NCBI GenBank assembly: GCA_030141605.1
Contig: JAQGDQ010000336.1
Span: 186,001 to 250,000 of the forward strand
DNA from: Tubiluchus corallicola
Lineage: Eukaryota > Priapulida > Priapulimorpha > Priapulimorphida > Tubiluchidae
Direction of reading: 5' to 3'
DNA: 64,000 nucleotides
Position numbers and translations under genes: made by a program. Below, piece after piece: positions 30,106 to 43,680 of the stretch (position 1 is its first letter; each line of letters begins with the position of its first letter). A model generated the notes under the pieces. That model did no database searches and was not told the DNA's origin. It saw only the letters and a list, made by a program, of their open reading frames with translations.

Positions 30106-33100
30106 TGAGGTGATGAGATGAAACGACAGATCAGCTGTATTGGATGCCTACAAGTTCTTCAACTAGGCAAGTGGTTGAGGCAGTAGAGCACAAGTGGAAG
30201 TTTTCTTTACTTGCTGACGAGAGATGGCCACCTTAACTGAAAGCAATAAGCATAAACGCGACCTTTAGCTCAGTTTGCATTCTGATGGCCGTTCAGGAAG
30301 TTCAGATATATCAAAGGAGGAAAAATATTAATCCAAAGCATGAAGTACGAAATTCAAAGTAATTTTTCTTCAAGAATTGCAGTCTAGAAAAAGACATTAG
30401 CAAAACAAATCTTGCTTGCTGGAATGCGCGCATTTTAATTAGGTTGCATACCTGTTTTTGCTGTCTCTCAAAACGGAGCAAATATTTATTATTGCCTGGC
30501 GTTTAAGTACCCTACAAACCGACAAACAAAAGATAATGCGATGAATTGCCCAAATTAACCACTTTTTTGATAATTGCTTTTTAATTGTTTCTGGTAGAGT
30601 AGCACCGAGACGTGGTGCAAGCCAAATAGCGCTAACGAAAAGAAAAACAGCCTAGATAAATATTTTCCTAGCGTTGCATAACACAGCCGTCAAACCGCTA
30701 TTCAAATTACAGGTAATTTCACAGGTGAGGCAAAAGGATTTGCGACACAGGTGTCGGCCGGACAAGTAAGATAAAAAGGAGACAAGAAAATCTTCTTGTC
30801 TTTAAATTTTAATACACAGGAAACATGAGTAAAACGCACAAAAATCGGAACGCGTGTAATCTCTACTGAGCACTGGAGTTCACTAAGCCGGGTTCTGGGG
30901 AATCTAAACAAACATGATCTACCAGATTACACAATACCCGGACCGGTTTCGCTGCCTAAAATCCGACACCGATCAGGAAAGCTGCGTCAACCAAGAAACG
31001 TCGCATCAACTGCAACTTGACATGATTTTTCTTGTAATTAATCTAAACTAAATTTCATCCTGGTGTTTGTGACGGAGTGTAGCATCAAACGTGGTTATGC
31101 TTGACGGATAACTAACAGAGCTTCCTTGTTACGTACAATATTAACCGTCTGATCAGGGATTAGAGAGAGTATTAAGAGCTATTACAGCGTGGAACTGCAG
31201 TAACGTATCATTTAGCTTCATCCAAATTATACTAAATGTAAATAAGAATAAATCACTGAACGCAAAAGTTCTAGATTCAGAACTAATTTTTATATGGAAT
31301 TCCAACTAATGACAATTTAAGGGCGATATACATCATTATAGTAACATCTATACAAAATATGCAGGCCTTGCAGCCCTATATTATACTGGCAATACTAAGA
31401 CTATAGATTCGCATTTAACAAAACTAAAAACATTCTTTTAGTTTCTACGATCTTTTGTTTTCAAAGTGGACAAAGAGTTACTTCTGTGAGCTTTAGAAAT
31501 ACGTAATTTTGATAGCAAATTTTTGTAAACATTTGTGAACTAAAATCATAAATCTGAATGCGATATTTTTGCCAATTTTATGCCCAACTTCCTTATTTAT
31601 ACAGCTGCGTGTATGCAATGAGCTTAGAGGATGGACTATATCATAATTGCGCTCCTGTTAACTCTGCAAACAACAGTTTTAGCCGTTAAACTCACCTAGC
31701 ACGGTCCATCTAGCAACCAGCTTGTTTTTTGTCAAGATTTAAACGCTTAGTTACGCCATTTTGTAGTTTAATACTGCTTGGAATTTTGCTAAATACTCAA
31801 GTTTACCAAGATGTAAGTGATATATAGTAGCAGTTAAGTATGTTGAAATATGTCATACCTCCTGCATGAGTTGTTTTATTCAGCTTAAGCTGCTGCTATA
31901 GTAATTGGCGCAGGTGCGGAATCACCTAGATGCGTTAAATGTACCTGAACTGAAAATTGTTTTCACTTTACAGATTTAACTTCATGTTCTATTTTTTGTG
32001 AAAATAAAGAGATCGGTGAAACAGAGTATTACAGTTAATGACTGTATATGTTCTCATGGCAGACAAATCTTTAATAGCTCATAATGTACTTAAAATGGAG
32101 CGGTATGTGATTAGCGATCAAAGCTCTCAAAGTTATTTGGCGATCAAAGTTGAGCAACGCCTAGAGCCTTGTCACTGAATGGATGGGTGCTTTACGGGAA
32201 AATTGCTTCTAAACGGTTTAAACAGCCATTTACGCCACACAGAAATAATGCACATTCACCTGAAACTGGCCTGAGACGCCTCCGCTGTTTCACTTTCTTG
32301 TCTTAGAGACGAGATTATCTTTAATAATGAGATGGGCAGATTCTACCATAAACATCTACGGTAAATAGTCCAAATTGCTTGAAGATCGTCAAACACTATT
32401 AAAAATTAACTTTTTCTGACGCGTCCATTAATCTAAAAAAACAAACGGCATACTACTGTGCATGAAGCACGACTGTTTCAAAGACATATGAATTGCAGGG
32501 TATTCGGTATTTACGTTTTTCTCTTCGAGCGTTTAAAAGTAGATGCTTCTGTTGTCTACAATATATCAGGATTAAATTTACTGTTCCACATCAGAACTGG
32601 AGCGCCATGCACATAAATGAAATTGGTTAATTGACATGAAGGGTAAATTGCAGTCGGTTGCAAGATCTGGGTGTTTCTGTATTTTCCAAGTTGCGCAAAC
32701 CAACCTGGGAATAAAATTTTGGGTATATGCTTATCACCTGTGATACAGTTTGACTTGTCATCCGTCTAAGCCAAGCAAACAGTTTAGAAAACGACTAAAT
32801 CCACGATTAAAATTCACCTGGACATGTGCCTGCAGCGGTCTAATGCTTTAATACCAGCAGCCATATCAGTTAGAAATCTTAATCTCCGGAACGTAGAGAA
32901 AGACAGTCTTGTGATGGCTCGTGTGCCATTGTCCGCTATCACCTTACCATATGGCACGGTTTATCTAGACCGTCCCAGCCAGATGACTTGAAACAATGCT
33001 TAAACTTACGCGAGTAATCGACACCTGAGAAGGAAGCTTTGCCATTACAGTAATTATTATCAACCTAATCGGTCAGGTTAGAAATGCACCGCTATACCCG

Positions 33101-36100
33101 AAACTGTTTAATATTTGAAGCTAACATCGTGGGTCATGAACTTAGAGTTGAACGTATCCAATAAAGCAAATATAACTGGAATAATTGTGGGCAAATATAC
33201 AAAATGGGAAACGACATCGTAATGCACACTTTGACAAGTAGCTTTTAATAATACTTGATACCATTCAAGAACACAGTTATGATATAACAGTTGCAACGCA
33301 TCGCAATGAAATAGTCAAAGTTGAAATTTTTTTAATGTTGTATACAGTGTGCAAATGGGGTGAGATAAAATTAGCAAAAAGGCACACTTTTTCTCAATTT
33401 ATTAGTTTAGATACACTCGTAAAGGTATCCTGGACGTAGGCTGAAACGTTAAAGTGGACTGACGGCAACAAAAAAAGACGTTTTTCGGCATATTTTCCTG
33501 TTTTTCGGAAAACTCGTACTCTCGTTTGTAAGAGAAGACAACACGCCTGGGATCGAGTCGGTACAGCAATGGAAAGACACCAATATTTTCTCCAGCAATA
33601 GATTTGCCCAGAATAATTTAAATGCTTTTCCGCATTGGATAATTCAGTTTTTCAGACTAAGGGACATGAAGCAGCCAGCCACCTGCAGCATCTAATGATG
33701 GAACAGGACTTTTTTATTGTTTGCAAGTATGACATCTTGTGAATACATAATAAATTTTGTGTGCTTTGTTTCTCGCAGTGCAGACTGAAAAATAAAAGGC
33801 ACTAAGGCAGGTTATGCTGTCTGTGCTATTCATGCTTCGGTAACTTGGCTACATCAACTCTCCACACGTGTTCACACCTGTCTTATAAACAAGAAGAAGC
33901 TTAATGACAGTACATCGACTAGCATACTGTTTGCATAAATAGTGCTAATATTCCAAACATTAGCTGGCAGTTCGGATGGGAGCAGTAAACAGTGGCTAAT
34001 ATGCAGGAGCAAGGAGTCGGTCCCACACCACAAACGAATCCCAGCCATTAATCATGAACCGTCCCACTCGCGTGAAAATAACTCATACTTCAAATAAAGA
34101 CACATATGAAAAGCGTAAATCTTTGAACATACAAACAAAGTGGAAGGAACGTACCCACCCCATATGCGATGCCGGGATGTACGCAGCATAAATAACACTA
34201 ATGACTGAGCCTCTGATTAATCAACACGGTACTTTGAAAAGGGAAGCTGGCAGAGAATAAACAAACGGTAGTCATTAAACGCTCCGGAGAAAACGTGCAC
34301 AAACGGATCACACATGGTCGTCACACGCAATTCACAGAGCTAGTTTAAAAAAAAACTTCAAATTTGTATAGGTATGCATAACTAGACCTAATAGCGACCT
34401 AGATAATTATTACAAGAATTGATGATAACAAGTCTCATTGCGCTGGCAGTCCGGTTTCAAAAATTTTGGACACAGCTTTTATGGATACAAGCACGATAAA
34501 CGTAACAGTCAAAAATAGGTTTTGTAGATAGCATTGTTTTAAAAGAGTCATTTACGGGTATTGGATAACTTGAATGGAGACTGTTATAGGACCATCTAAT
34601 ACGAATTCAAGCTTTTTGGACACATTGATAATTTTAAATGTGTAATATTTTCTGATACAGGTAAATGTACGTTCCTTCAATTTTGACACATATATTTCAG
34701 CTTTTTCATAACGCATGCGTATAAAAATTCTTCAAAGCACGTATGGGCGCAGACGTAAAGAGAAGCAACATAAAAATTTTGTTTTTATGACTTTTTTCTT
34801 TAGGGCTCGTTAAACGAAATTTTTGAATAGTAATTAGTTTCATCATGAAGATAGGTCAATTTTAGACCTACATATAGTCCGAATCAATTACTAGAATTTT
34901 CAACTATTATTGGCTTATACCTGCCGTCACCTTGACTCCAGGATGATGCGAAGATTTGTATATTTGAAGAATAATTAACGGAAAACGTTAGAAATAGGTT
35001 AGGAAGTTTCAACCAGTGGTACAATGCAAAGGCACTGCCCTCCGCTGAACACTAATCGAAACCCGCCAACAGACCAAATTAGAGACATGATCTCATGACT
35101 AATTCCGATCAGAGACATACAATTGAAAGTAGTACAGGAAATACTTTCCGTCAGCTAGAACGCAGAGGATTAAAAATGCTCAGCATTTGAAATGTTTAGA
35201 GGAAAATAAATTTTGTATTGGAATTAGCATCGGTTGAGATATGCTGGATTAACCGCGTTAGGATAATCCAATTAACCACCCTATCAAACGAACGTAACTG
35301 ACATTGCTAAAATAAGCAAATATTTTTGTCACACGAGAAGAAACCCCTGCCAAAATACACTTCATTGCGACAAAATACGGTTCATTGCACCAGAAAAGTT
35401 TATACCGCGAACTTGAATAACAAAAGCAATTACAGCTATGATGTCCCTAAAACCTAATTTAAAAAGATAATGGAAACGTATAATTGGTTCTACAAATGAA
35501 AAATCAGTTATGAAAAAGTCATGGCCTAAAAAACAAGAAATTATCGATAAAGAAAATACAACAGATATGATAGGCTAAAAATTGCTTACATAGTGCATAA
35601 ATAGATTAAAGATTTCTTAAGAAATAGTAGACATTCGTTATGTTAGATCCTGTTGCCGTTTTAAGTAAACCCAAATGTTGATCACTTCTTGGAGACAATG
35701 AGAAACGACATATTTTCTGTATTTAATAAACTGTTAAGGTGTATTATGTTGCATAACAATAATGCTGAATGATGTTGGTAAGCAGATAATTTTTAAGTTA
35801 AAACTCGGACGTCTTATTTTGATGCGTTAATTACTAATGCCCTATATCCCTTTAATTAAACTAAACGAGGCAGCGCTTGTTGGTACAGTTCTCACGAACC
35901 GGGGCCACATTGCGCGACCTGTAACACGGAGAATTGAAAAATTAGTTCCATAATTTGCTGCTACAAGTAGGCAAATCGCTTCCAATTAGCGACGTTTGTG
36001 AAAAGTAGATGCGACAATTACGCGATAACAGCGGTTGAATAGGATGAGAAGTTGGGGGTTATTAGAAGCAGCAGTGATGTGAAAAAATCTTAAAATGTAG

Positions 36101-39100
36101 AGATAATGATAGATAATGGGCGCATTTCTCGCTGGACCTTGTGGTCACGCTGTTTGGACCACACACTGAAAGCATAGCGGTACAGAGAGTGTTTTCCTTA
36201 AGCGCCCAATCAAATGATCTTTCAAACTCTACTCTCACGGAGACATTGATTGATGGCCCGTATTGAATGATTTCATATACAGTTTATAGGGAAAATATGA
36301 AAAGCAGCTGAAATACATACAGTGTGCACGATAAACGTGAAAGTGACAAATGACAATGTTTTTGTTGATCACATCGTTTTTAAGAGTAATTAAAAAGACA
36401 TTTATACAGCAAAAACAAAAATAGATTCTCCGCCCTCATTTATAAATAGCCAAAATATGATAAATATCTCAGTATTTTAATTGTAATGTTTCTAAATTAC
36501 AGGTTTCAAATTATCACAAAACTGCAAGTTTTACAAGTCGAAAATATTAAGGAATTGGGTTTTGGGTGCTTATAATGCTAGATTTTACGTAGTCATTAAG
36601 TATCAGTGACTTTGGATAAGTAGTGAAGGCAATTTACAGCAGCAAGGAGTTCACCTCAATCTTCGATGAACCCATGCTTGAGGAACAGATATTACTCGGA
36701 CATTTAATGACACTGGAGAGTAGTTTTATCTCGGAACTTGTGCACAAAGAGTTTACATTTAAATAAATGCAAATGCACCGATATATCCGTATATACAAAA
36801 ATGTATTTGTAATTCATATTCTTATTGCAAGTGAGCGTAAATTTCTTGAACGCACGCATAATATGAGAAACACGCATAACTCATTCGTGTAATGACTCGT
36901 TCAAAGTCAATCATACAGGTAGATCAGAACTGTAAGAAGTTTGACATACAAATTTTTGTTAGTTATAATATTACTTATGGGTTGCCTTAAGTGGGTGTTT
37001 TAAGTACAATTACAGCTCATAAACTGTAGAGTTGGGTAATCCAAACTTGAGCAACTTAAGAGCTCCAGATAGCGGACTAATTTTAGGGGCACAATCGACG
37101 AGTTTGAGTGAGTGGTTTAGGGTCAAATAAAGGTCATTTACAACTCGAAAACTTAGGGTTAGGTATCAGAGTGCGTAGATGTAAACACACACTAAAAAAC
37201 AAGAACTAAATCGAAAAAAGCTTAGTATGCATGCTATGCTGATCTGTACAATGTCGTCTGTACCTTGCACAGTTTTTTGTGCTATGTAGATTTTCTAGTT
37301 TGCCATTTTATCACTATTTTCAGTCTATTGTTATTAGTTTAAATCAAAATAACTATTAACAGATCAAATAACTGACAGTTTTAAAATTTTATTAATTTTA
37401 AAGGGCAGAAAAAGTTCTCGTATCCCACGGGATACAATGGGTACGAAAGGATTAAACTAATGACCGAAACAGGACCGTCGGCACTCGATACGGACAGTAC
37501 GATTCTGAATTACAATTGATAGTCTCTAACCAATCAATTAAATTGTGAAATACCATAAACATGTGTCTGGATTTACTAAATATAGGCACATGTACAATGC
37601 CACATACTAAGCCTATGTTACATAGTACATATATAGTGAGAACAGTGCCTACGGTATACGAGAATCTATATAATAAGATTAATAACACATCGTGGTGAGA
37701 ACATTTTCTGTAAATAAATTGTTCATTGTGTCCTCGAGTTTTTTAAGCTGCTTCGACCAGTAAGAAAAAACTTATAGCCACCATTCGCACGTGCAATTTT
37801 CTCTGGAAACGATAAAACAGAAGTAATTTCGGCTGCTCAAAACAGGAAATGGAATCCTGCAGTGCTATTCTGTTTAACCAAAATTCAACAGCATGTAGTT
37901 GTAATAGCCGAACCTAGCAACAAATTGTTGCATTTAGACGAATTTAACAGAGTAATTACGCCGCATTAAAAAGCGCCTGACATTAAGACGTATTGCTTTA
38001 CGAGGGATAAGTGACCCTTCGATAATCTGTCCAAGAAAGGCTAGTGAACCGATGCTTGGGGAAATTACACACAGACAAAAACTGATTTAACTGGATTGCA
38101 GTTTAATCCGCGCACTCTCAACATCCCAATTAACCCGTCTTATAACTTTGAGAAAAACAGTTTGTAAGCGGTTCGGTGATTGCAGTCAACAATATTAATG
38201 CTCTATCAGGGGTAATCATGGCTAATGTGGTACCTTAACATGCACTAAATCAATTATGGGAGCTGTCAAAAGTGAACGATGTACAATGAATCAACTATAC
38301 ATGGCATGCGTATTATACATGTCCGTAAGAAATATGAAAGAAAGAGTGAAATTAACACAGTTGTCAATGTCAGTATATTATTTCACCTTTGTTTACCATT
38401 CAAAGTTATTTCTGCTAGTATTTGTTTATTGTTTTATTATAAAATATTAGAACTTGATGATGATTAAAATTTAATCTTATATAAGCAGCAATCATCGTGC
38501 GAAGGTGGTTTTGAATTAAGCGTGTAGTTAATTAAGCCGTTTTGTATTTCAATTTAACTTTTTTAGACAAAAATTGGCTTCAAGGTCTAAAATTTGTTAA
38601 AAAATTTGTTGAAAAGTTTGTTGAAAAATAAACTTCGTTGTCAACAAGTTCAACAAACACTATATAAAACTGCAGTATAATATCTCCAAAACTGGTGTCT
38701 ATATTTTTCTAGGCATATTCGCTGTTTTAGGGACCATACGTCACACGTATTTCTATTGTATGACTGGAACAAATGATAAGTGTGTAGTTGGATGAACGTC
38801 TGAAATGACCAACACCAACACAAACATTTTGGAATCTGGGATGAAGGTCAGTGAACTCTATTGAAGCCGTTTGCAAGGCATTTCGCTTGACGCAATCTAA
38901 TACACTTGTATTCGTTTAAACCAATCTCTCCCTGACAGAGAAAATGTTTAGCTGATTGCGCAATCGCCGTCTGGTTGCGCGTGGGAAACCAGTGAAGTCC
39001 GTCTGCATTTAATGTTAGAACAGGTTGCAGTAAATGCACTGCCGTACAGCAAATGAAACTTTTAACTTATTATTGTACGCACAATAAAATGACGGTATAG

Positions 39101-42100
39101 ACGTATTAAGGAAAACAGCGAGAAAAGCCAATAGACTTATATGACACACCGATTATTGTTATCGTAATCGTCCAAATTTATAACTCATAGCTTGGCAAAA
39201 TTTTACTGTAGGCTTTCATGTATAAACTACATCAAGAAGCTAAAAAGTTAGCTAATTTCATGACAGGCTTAAATGCCAAATGTTGCTCATATGCAACACT
39301 CTAGATTGCTAATATATATTTGTCCCAATCAAGCCAGTTGGCATCCTAACGGGAAAAATACCTTTTGTGTTAACGGAAGAGAATGATAGTTTCTCTTAGA
39401 GTTATATACTGATAGAGCTATATACTTAACTTTAAATTTAAGAGCCATGAGAGTTTACTGAACAAGAGCTTAATACTAGTATACTTTTAAAGATTTAACA
39501 ATTCTCTCGGAAGTTGAATTTCGCCCACTCTGTTTCACTATAAGTATTGACTATTTCGTACAATCATTACGCAATTACACATCTAGCAGCTAGAACCTTA
39601 ATCGTTCTTAATCTAGTCGTTACAGCGCCTTTTCTCATAAGCAACTTAAGCACTTCCTGAAACTTGTGGAATTTTCAGTTGAAATTCTACTATAGTTGAT
39701 TGTAATAATAATCACTGTCCCAATCTGACAGTTTTCCATTAGAATTATTACACTTTGTTTTTTTAACATTATTCACGGGATAAGTATTTACAATGCCTCA
39801 ACCAGTAGTATGGTAACCACTAAAGAATATGTGACATACTACGAAAAGAGAGATGGGTATAGGTATAGAAATCTATGAGTATGGGGTATATTCTGTGGGG
39901 TATGGGACCATGGGTACAAGTATGGGCATATTCCTGAAATCCATACATACATCTGGTGGAAAGCATGTGTAGAATGTAGAATCAGCAAATCATTTTTGAA
40001 ATGATTGGTATCATTACATTGCGCGGTTTAAAGCTACATTTTACCTTACAGTTACAGGGCTGGTAGAAGCCTTTTCATAGACCACGCTGTTACGCAATCT
40101 GGGCTGTAACGCAGTGGGGAGGAGGTTTGGAGAAATCTGCATCGTCCTAGGAGGGTGTTTGTTGAACAAATGTTGAAGTGACGACTGATGTTACCGAGCA
40201 GGGCGGGTATGATGAGCGTGATGAAACCGTCATAAATGTGACAGCAGCTTTTATGAGCTTCCCGCCCTCGCAATTTGAGCTTAATCACCTTACTTGAGTG
40301 GAGAGATGACCGGTATAGGGAGACAATCTCAGTAAAAACACTTCCGAAATGCCAGGATCTATACAACGCGCTTTAACACTCAGGTGGAGAAATCGGCAAT
40401 AGCGTTATCTTACTGGAGTTCAATTTTAACAAGTTAATGGCAAAAGAATCTGACAAGTGGGCATAATGCAGAATGCACATGACTGATGTAAAATGCCCAA
40501 TTAATTATCCATAATTTTAATTTCAAGATTATTATTAATGACGGAATAAACTCTCAATGATTATTGTTGAATTCTGAAACCACATATAGATACCTACTTG
40601 ATCGAAAGACATGAAATTTGGAAAACTCGTACCACAGACTGGATTTTAAACGTGTATGTTTGGTATCAGGTAGCCGGATTAATGATACCTGAACGTGAAC
40701 CTGACAGTACTTGAACTAATGATGGTTGCCGCTGATGTTTATAGATTGACAACAATGTAATAGTTGCTGTATATCTCACAAGATTCTTAATTCAAAACTC
40801 AATTATTGATACCTAAAGTAAGTAACCTCAAAAGTTAATTTCGCATAAGTTTTAGTTTATAAGTGTCTGCCGAGTTATTAAAAATCCACCTCCTGTGAGC
40901 TCTGAGAATATTTGTCTGTCGTCTCACAATTGCAGATTTTCACATATCTTTGCATTAAAAATCTAGTTTAGTTACTGTTGATATTATTTTTGAAAAAAAA
41001 TGTAATGAATATCATAAGATTGCATAATTTTCAAAAAGGCCAAATGCATTTTAAAGCTGCATGTGACAGCCGTTCCGTGACAGCGTTGAATAGTTTTCAT
41101 CAACGAAGTCTGAAGTTCTTGACTTCATTGCAAAAGTAAAAGCCATTTCAGAAGCCACTGTTGTGTATGTATTTCTGAAATGTTAATAGTAGTTTATGGC
41201 TGACGCCATGGTAGCAATATCTAGCAATAATGTAGCGCCACGCTGTGGTGACACATGTTAAACTATCAACTAAACACCACAAAACAACGTTAAACAGTTC
41301 GTAAAACATGCTTTAATACTCAATACTCGCCAATATGTTTTCAAGCATTTCCCACCCACGCAGTATACAGTTCTGTTATACGACGACATAGTAAACGAAA
41401 CATACAAATACATTTGAAAAAAATACGATCCAGACAGTAGAATGTATATCTGATAATTAAAATGAAAATTAGGGCTTGTTGAAGTTTTAAAGCTACAATA
41501 GCGACAATTGAAGTTTACAAGTAATTGAAGTCCCAGTGTCCTAATGACTGCAACTTTTCCCAACAACAACAAATAGAGGACTCGTAAAGTTGTTAACGTC
41601 CAGACGACTAGATTTCAACTTTCCTGCAATAAAGCCATGTGTACAGTTTTGCAAATTCCAACAGGAGGCGGCCACGTAAAGAATTACTGTAAGTTTGTAC
41701 CGGTTTATAAAAATATTAAGGATGGAGTTTACAATCCCCCACACAATTTAAATATCCTTACCCTAATCCGCTTCACGAACTAATTTCTTGTGTGTGGGGA
41801 ATTGTAACCTTTAGCTAATACTACAAATTCAACTGCAATGATTTTTTTTGTTCAAAATACGATGAGAAAATGTCTTCTTTTGTTTTCATTTTCTAAATTC
41901 AACAATCCCCTAAAATTAAACAAAAACCCTTCTTTGAGCAAAAGCATGCAGAAAAAATGTTTCCTGTAATATATCCTCCCACCAATCTAAGCAGAGTTTG
42001 TCAATTTTTCTAAAAGTATAATAAAAATTATCTGCGTCATAACTGCAAATTATAAAATGTCTATACTGTACCACTTTCACCTAAAATTAATTCATTTAAC

Positions 42101-43480
42101 CACTGAAGTATTTGTAAACAAAACCTTTAAGCGCATGTTAAAATTTCCACATTAATTTTCACTTGCTTACCAGTATACAGTAGAATAAAATCCATTATTT
42201 ATTTATTTATTTTATAGCAAATTTTATGAATTTACTTCTTTGCTTTCAACAGTAAGATCGATCAAAGATATATAGTAGCCCACAGTAGCAAATCATTTCA
42301 ACAAATACTAAGCAAGTTCTTGGCTAGGCTGCACACTGAAAATATTTAAGTCTGTCGTATCACAAGTATCGGATTTTCACACAATTTTAAGGCATTTTAA
42401 ACTTACATTGAGTGACTATCGGCTTTATTTGGAGCACAACAAAAATATCTTTTTGATCTTTAGATTCTTAAAAAATTGCTGAAAATTAGTAAAGTGTATA
42501 TGTCCGGTAAAGTAAAAGAGTGGTTAAAATGTCCGGACCAAGTAATACCCCGAACACGTAACCCCTAACTGTGTAGTATCCTGCAATGGCGCTTTAATTA
42601 AATTGCGACGATGAGAAATTTAAGAAAATAGTTGTTCTGTTTTTTGAATGCCAAACGGCGCAAATGTGAAAAATAAAAACACTCCCACGGGGTTAAACAA
42701 CTCATCATGGTATAACGGACCATCAGTCTGGCAGATAACTACGCTAACCAGAAGTCTGATGTGGAGAACTATAAAAGTTTCTTTATGCAATTACCATCTC
42801 TTTAAAGCAATAAGGATAATTTATCTCTATAATTAAACAATTTAGGAGTATATGTCCGGGTATTTACCTGCAAACCACTGCAAAAACGGGTTTAGAGTGA
42901 AGCTTTACTGATGACAACCTAAATTATATAGATTAACATTCCATGTCTTGAACGTTATTAAACGTTTATTGGATTTAAGTTAATTGCTTCACTTTCTTTT
43001 GTGCTTCACCTGCGCAGTTCACTAAAACCTTCAAAAATGGCAGCGCGAATTACACAGCTTAAAAACTCTATAGATGAAACAGGTTCAGGGAGTAGATCAT
43101 TCGTCACTAAATGCAAAATGCAAAATCTGTTCATTTTCGGAGCCTTGAGAGCTTTTAATTGAAGAACTTATCAATTACGGACATTGGCAACTGTTAAAAA
43201 ATAGCTTAAGCGAAAAACTCATATGCATTAGTGGTTTATGGTTAAAAGAGTACTAGCAATGGATGAAATCATGGTCTTTACTGTAACACACCAGTAGATA
43301 TAACGCACCAAAGCATTTACACCAAATATGAGAAGACTAATAAATGAGATAAAATAGTTCAAAGCAACCCACTCTACATATTATTCAAGACCATAAATAA
43401 GTAAACACAATACTGTAAACATAAGTAAATACAAAATAGCATTGATGATTGTGATTAATGATTTTATTGATTGACTGTAT
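30106..43480. other. 13-kb intergenic block without genes or long microsatellites
   Basis: No exon of any recognised family is visible on either strand. In contrast to the rest of the window there are no long microsatellites; only an imperfect GGTAT/GTATGG-like patch (about 39848-39950) and small repeats near 38589-38630 occur. GC-richer patches lie at 30600-31050, 32880-33080 and 40050-40390. The block may hold regulatory DNA; nothing in the sequence proves it. Confidence 0.55.
41728..41808. repeat. imperfect inverted repeat
   Basis: Arms ttacaatcccccacacaa (about 41728-41746) and ttgtgtgtggggaattgtaa (about 41787-41806) are near-reverse complements around a loop of about 40 bp. Confidence 0.6.
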
Positions 43481-43590
43481 TGTATGAATTGTATTGTTTG
43501 TAGTCCTATAATATTCAATTATATTGTACTGAAACATAATATTTTAGGTTCTGATTATATTGTATTGCATCCATCTATTCTATACAAACC

Positions 43591-43680
43591 CATCCATCCA
43601 TCCATCCATCCATCCATCCATCCATCCATCCATCCATCCATCCATCCATCCATCCATCCATCCATCCATCCATCCATCCA
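43591..43680. repeat. (CATC)n microsatellite
   Basis: About 22 perfect CATC units. The Ile-His-Pro-Ser open frames here are repeat translations. Confidence 0.97.

Noticed and set aside
38848-39039. 63-codon minus-strand frame
   Set aside because: Considered as a missing HMGCS exon, but the peptide does not match any part of that enzyme or another family I know.
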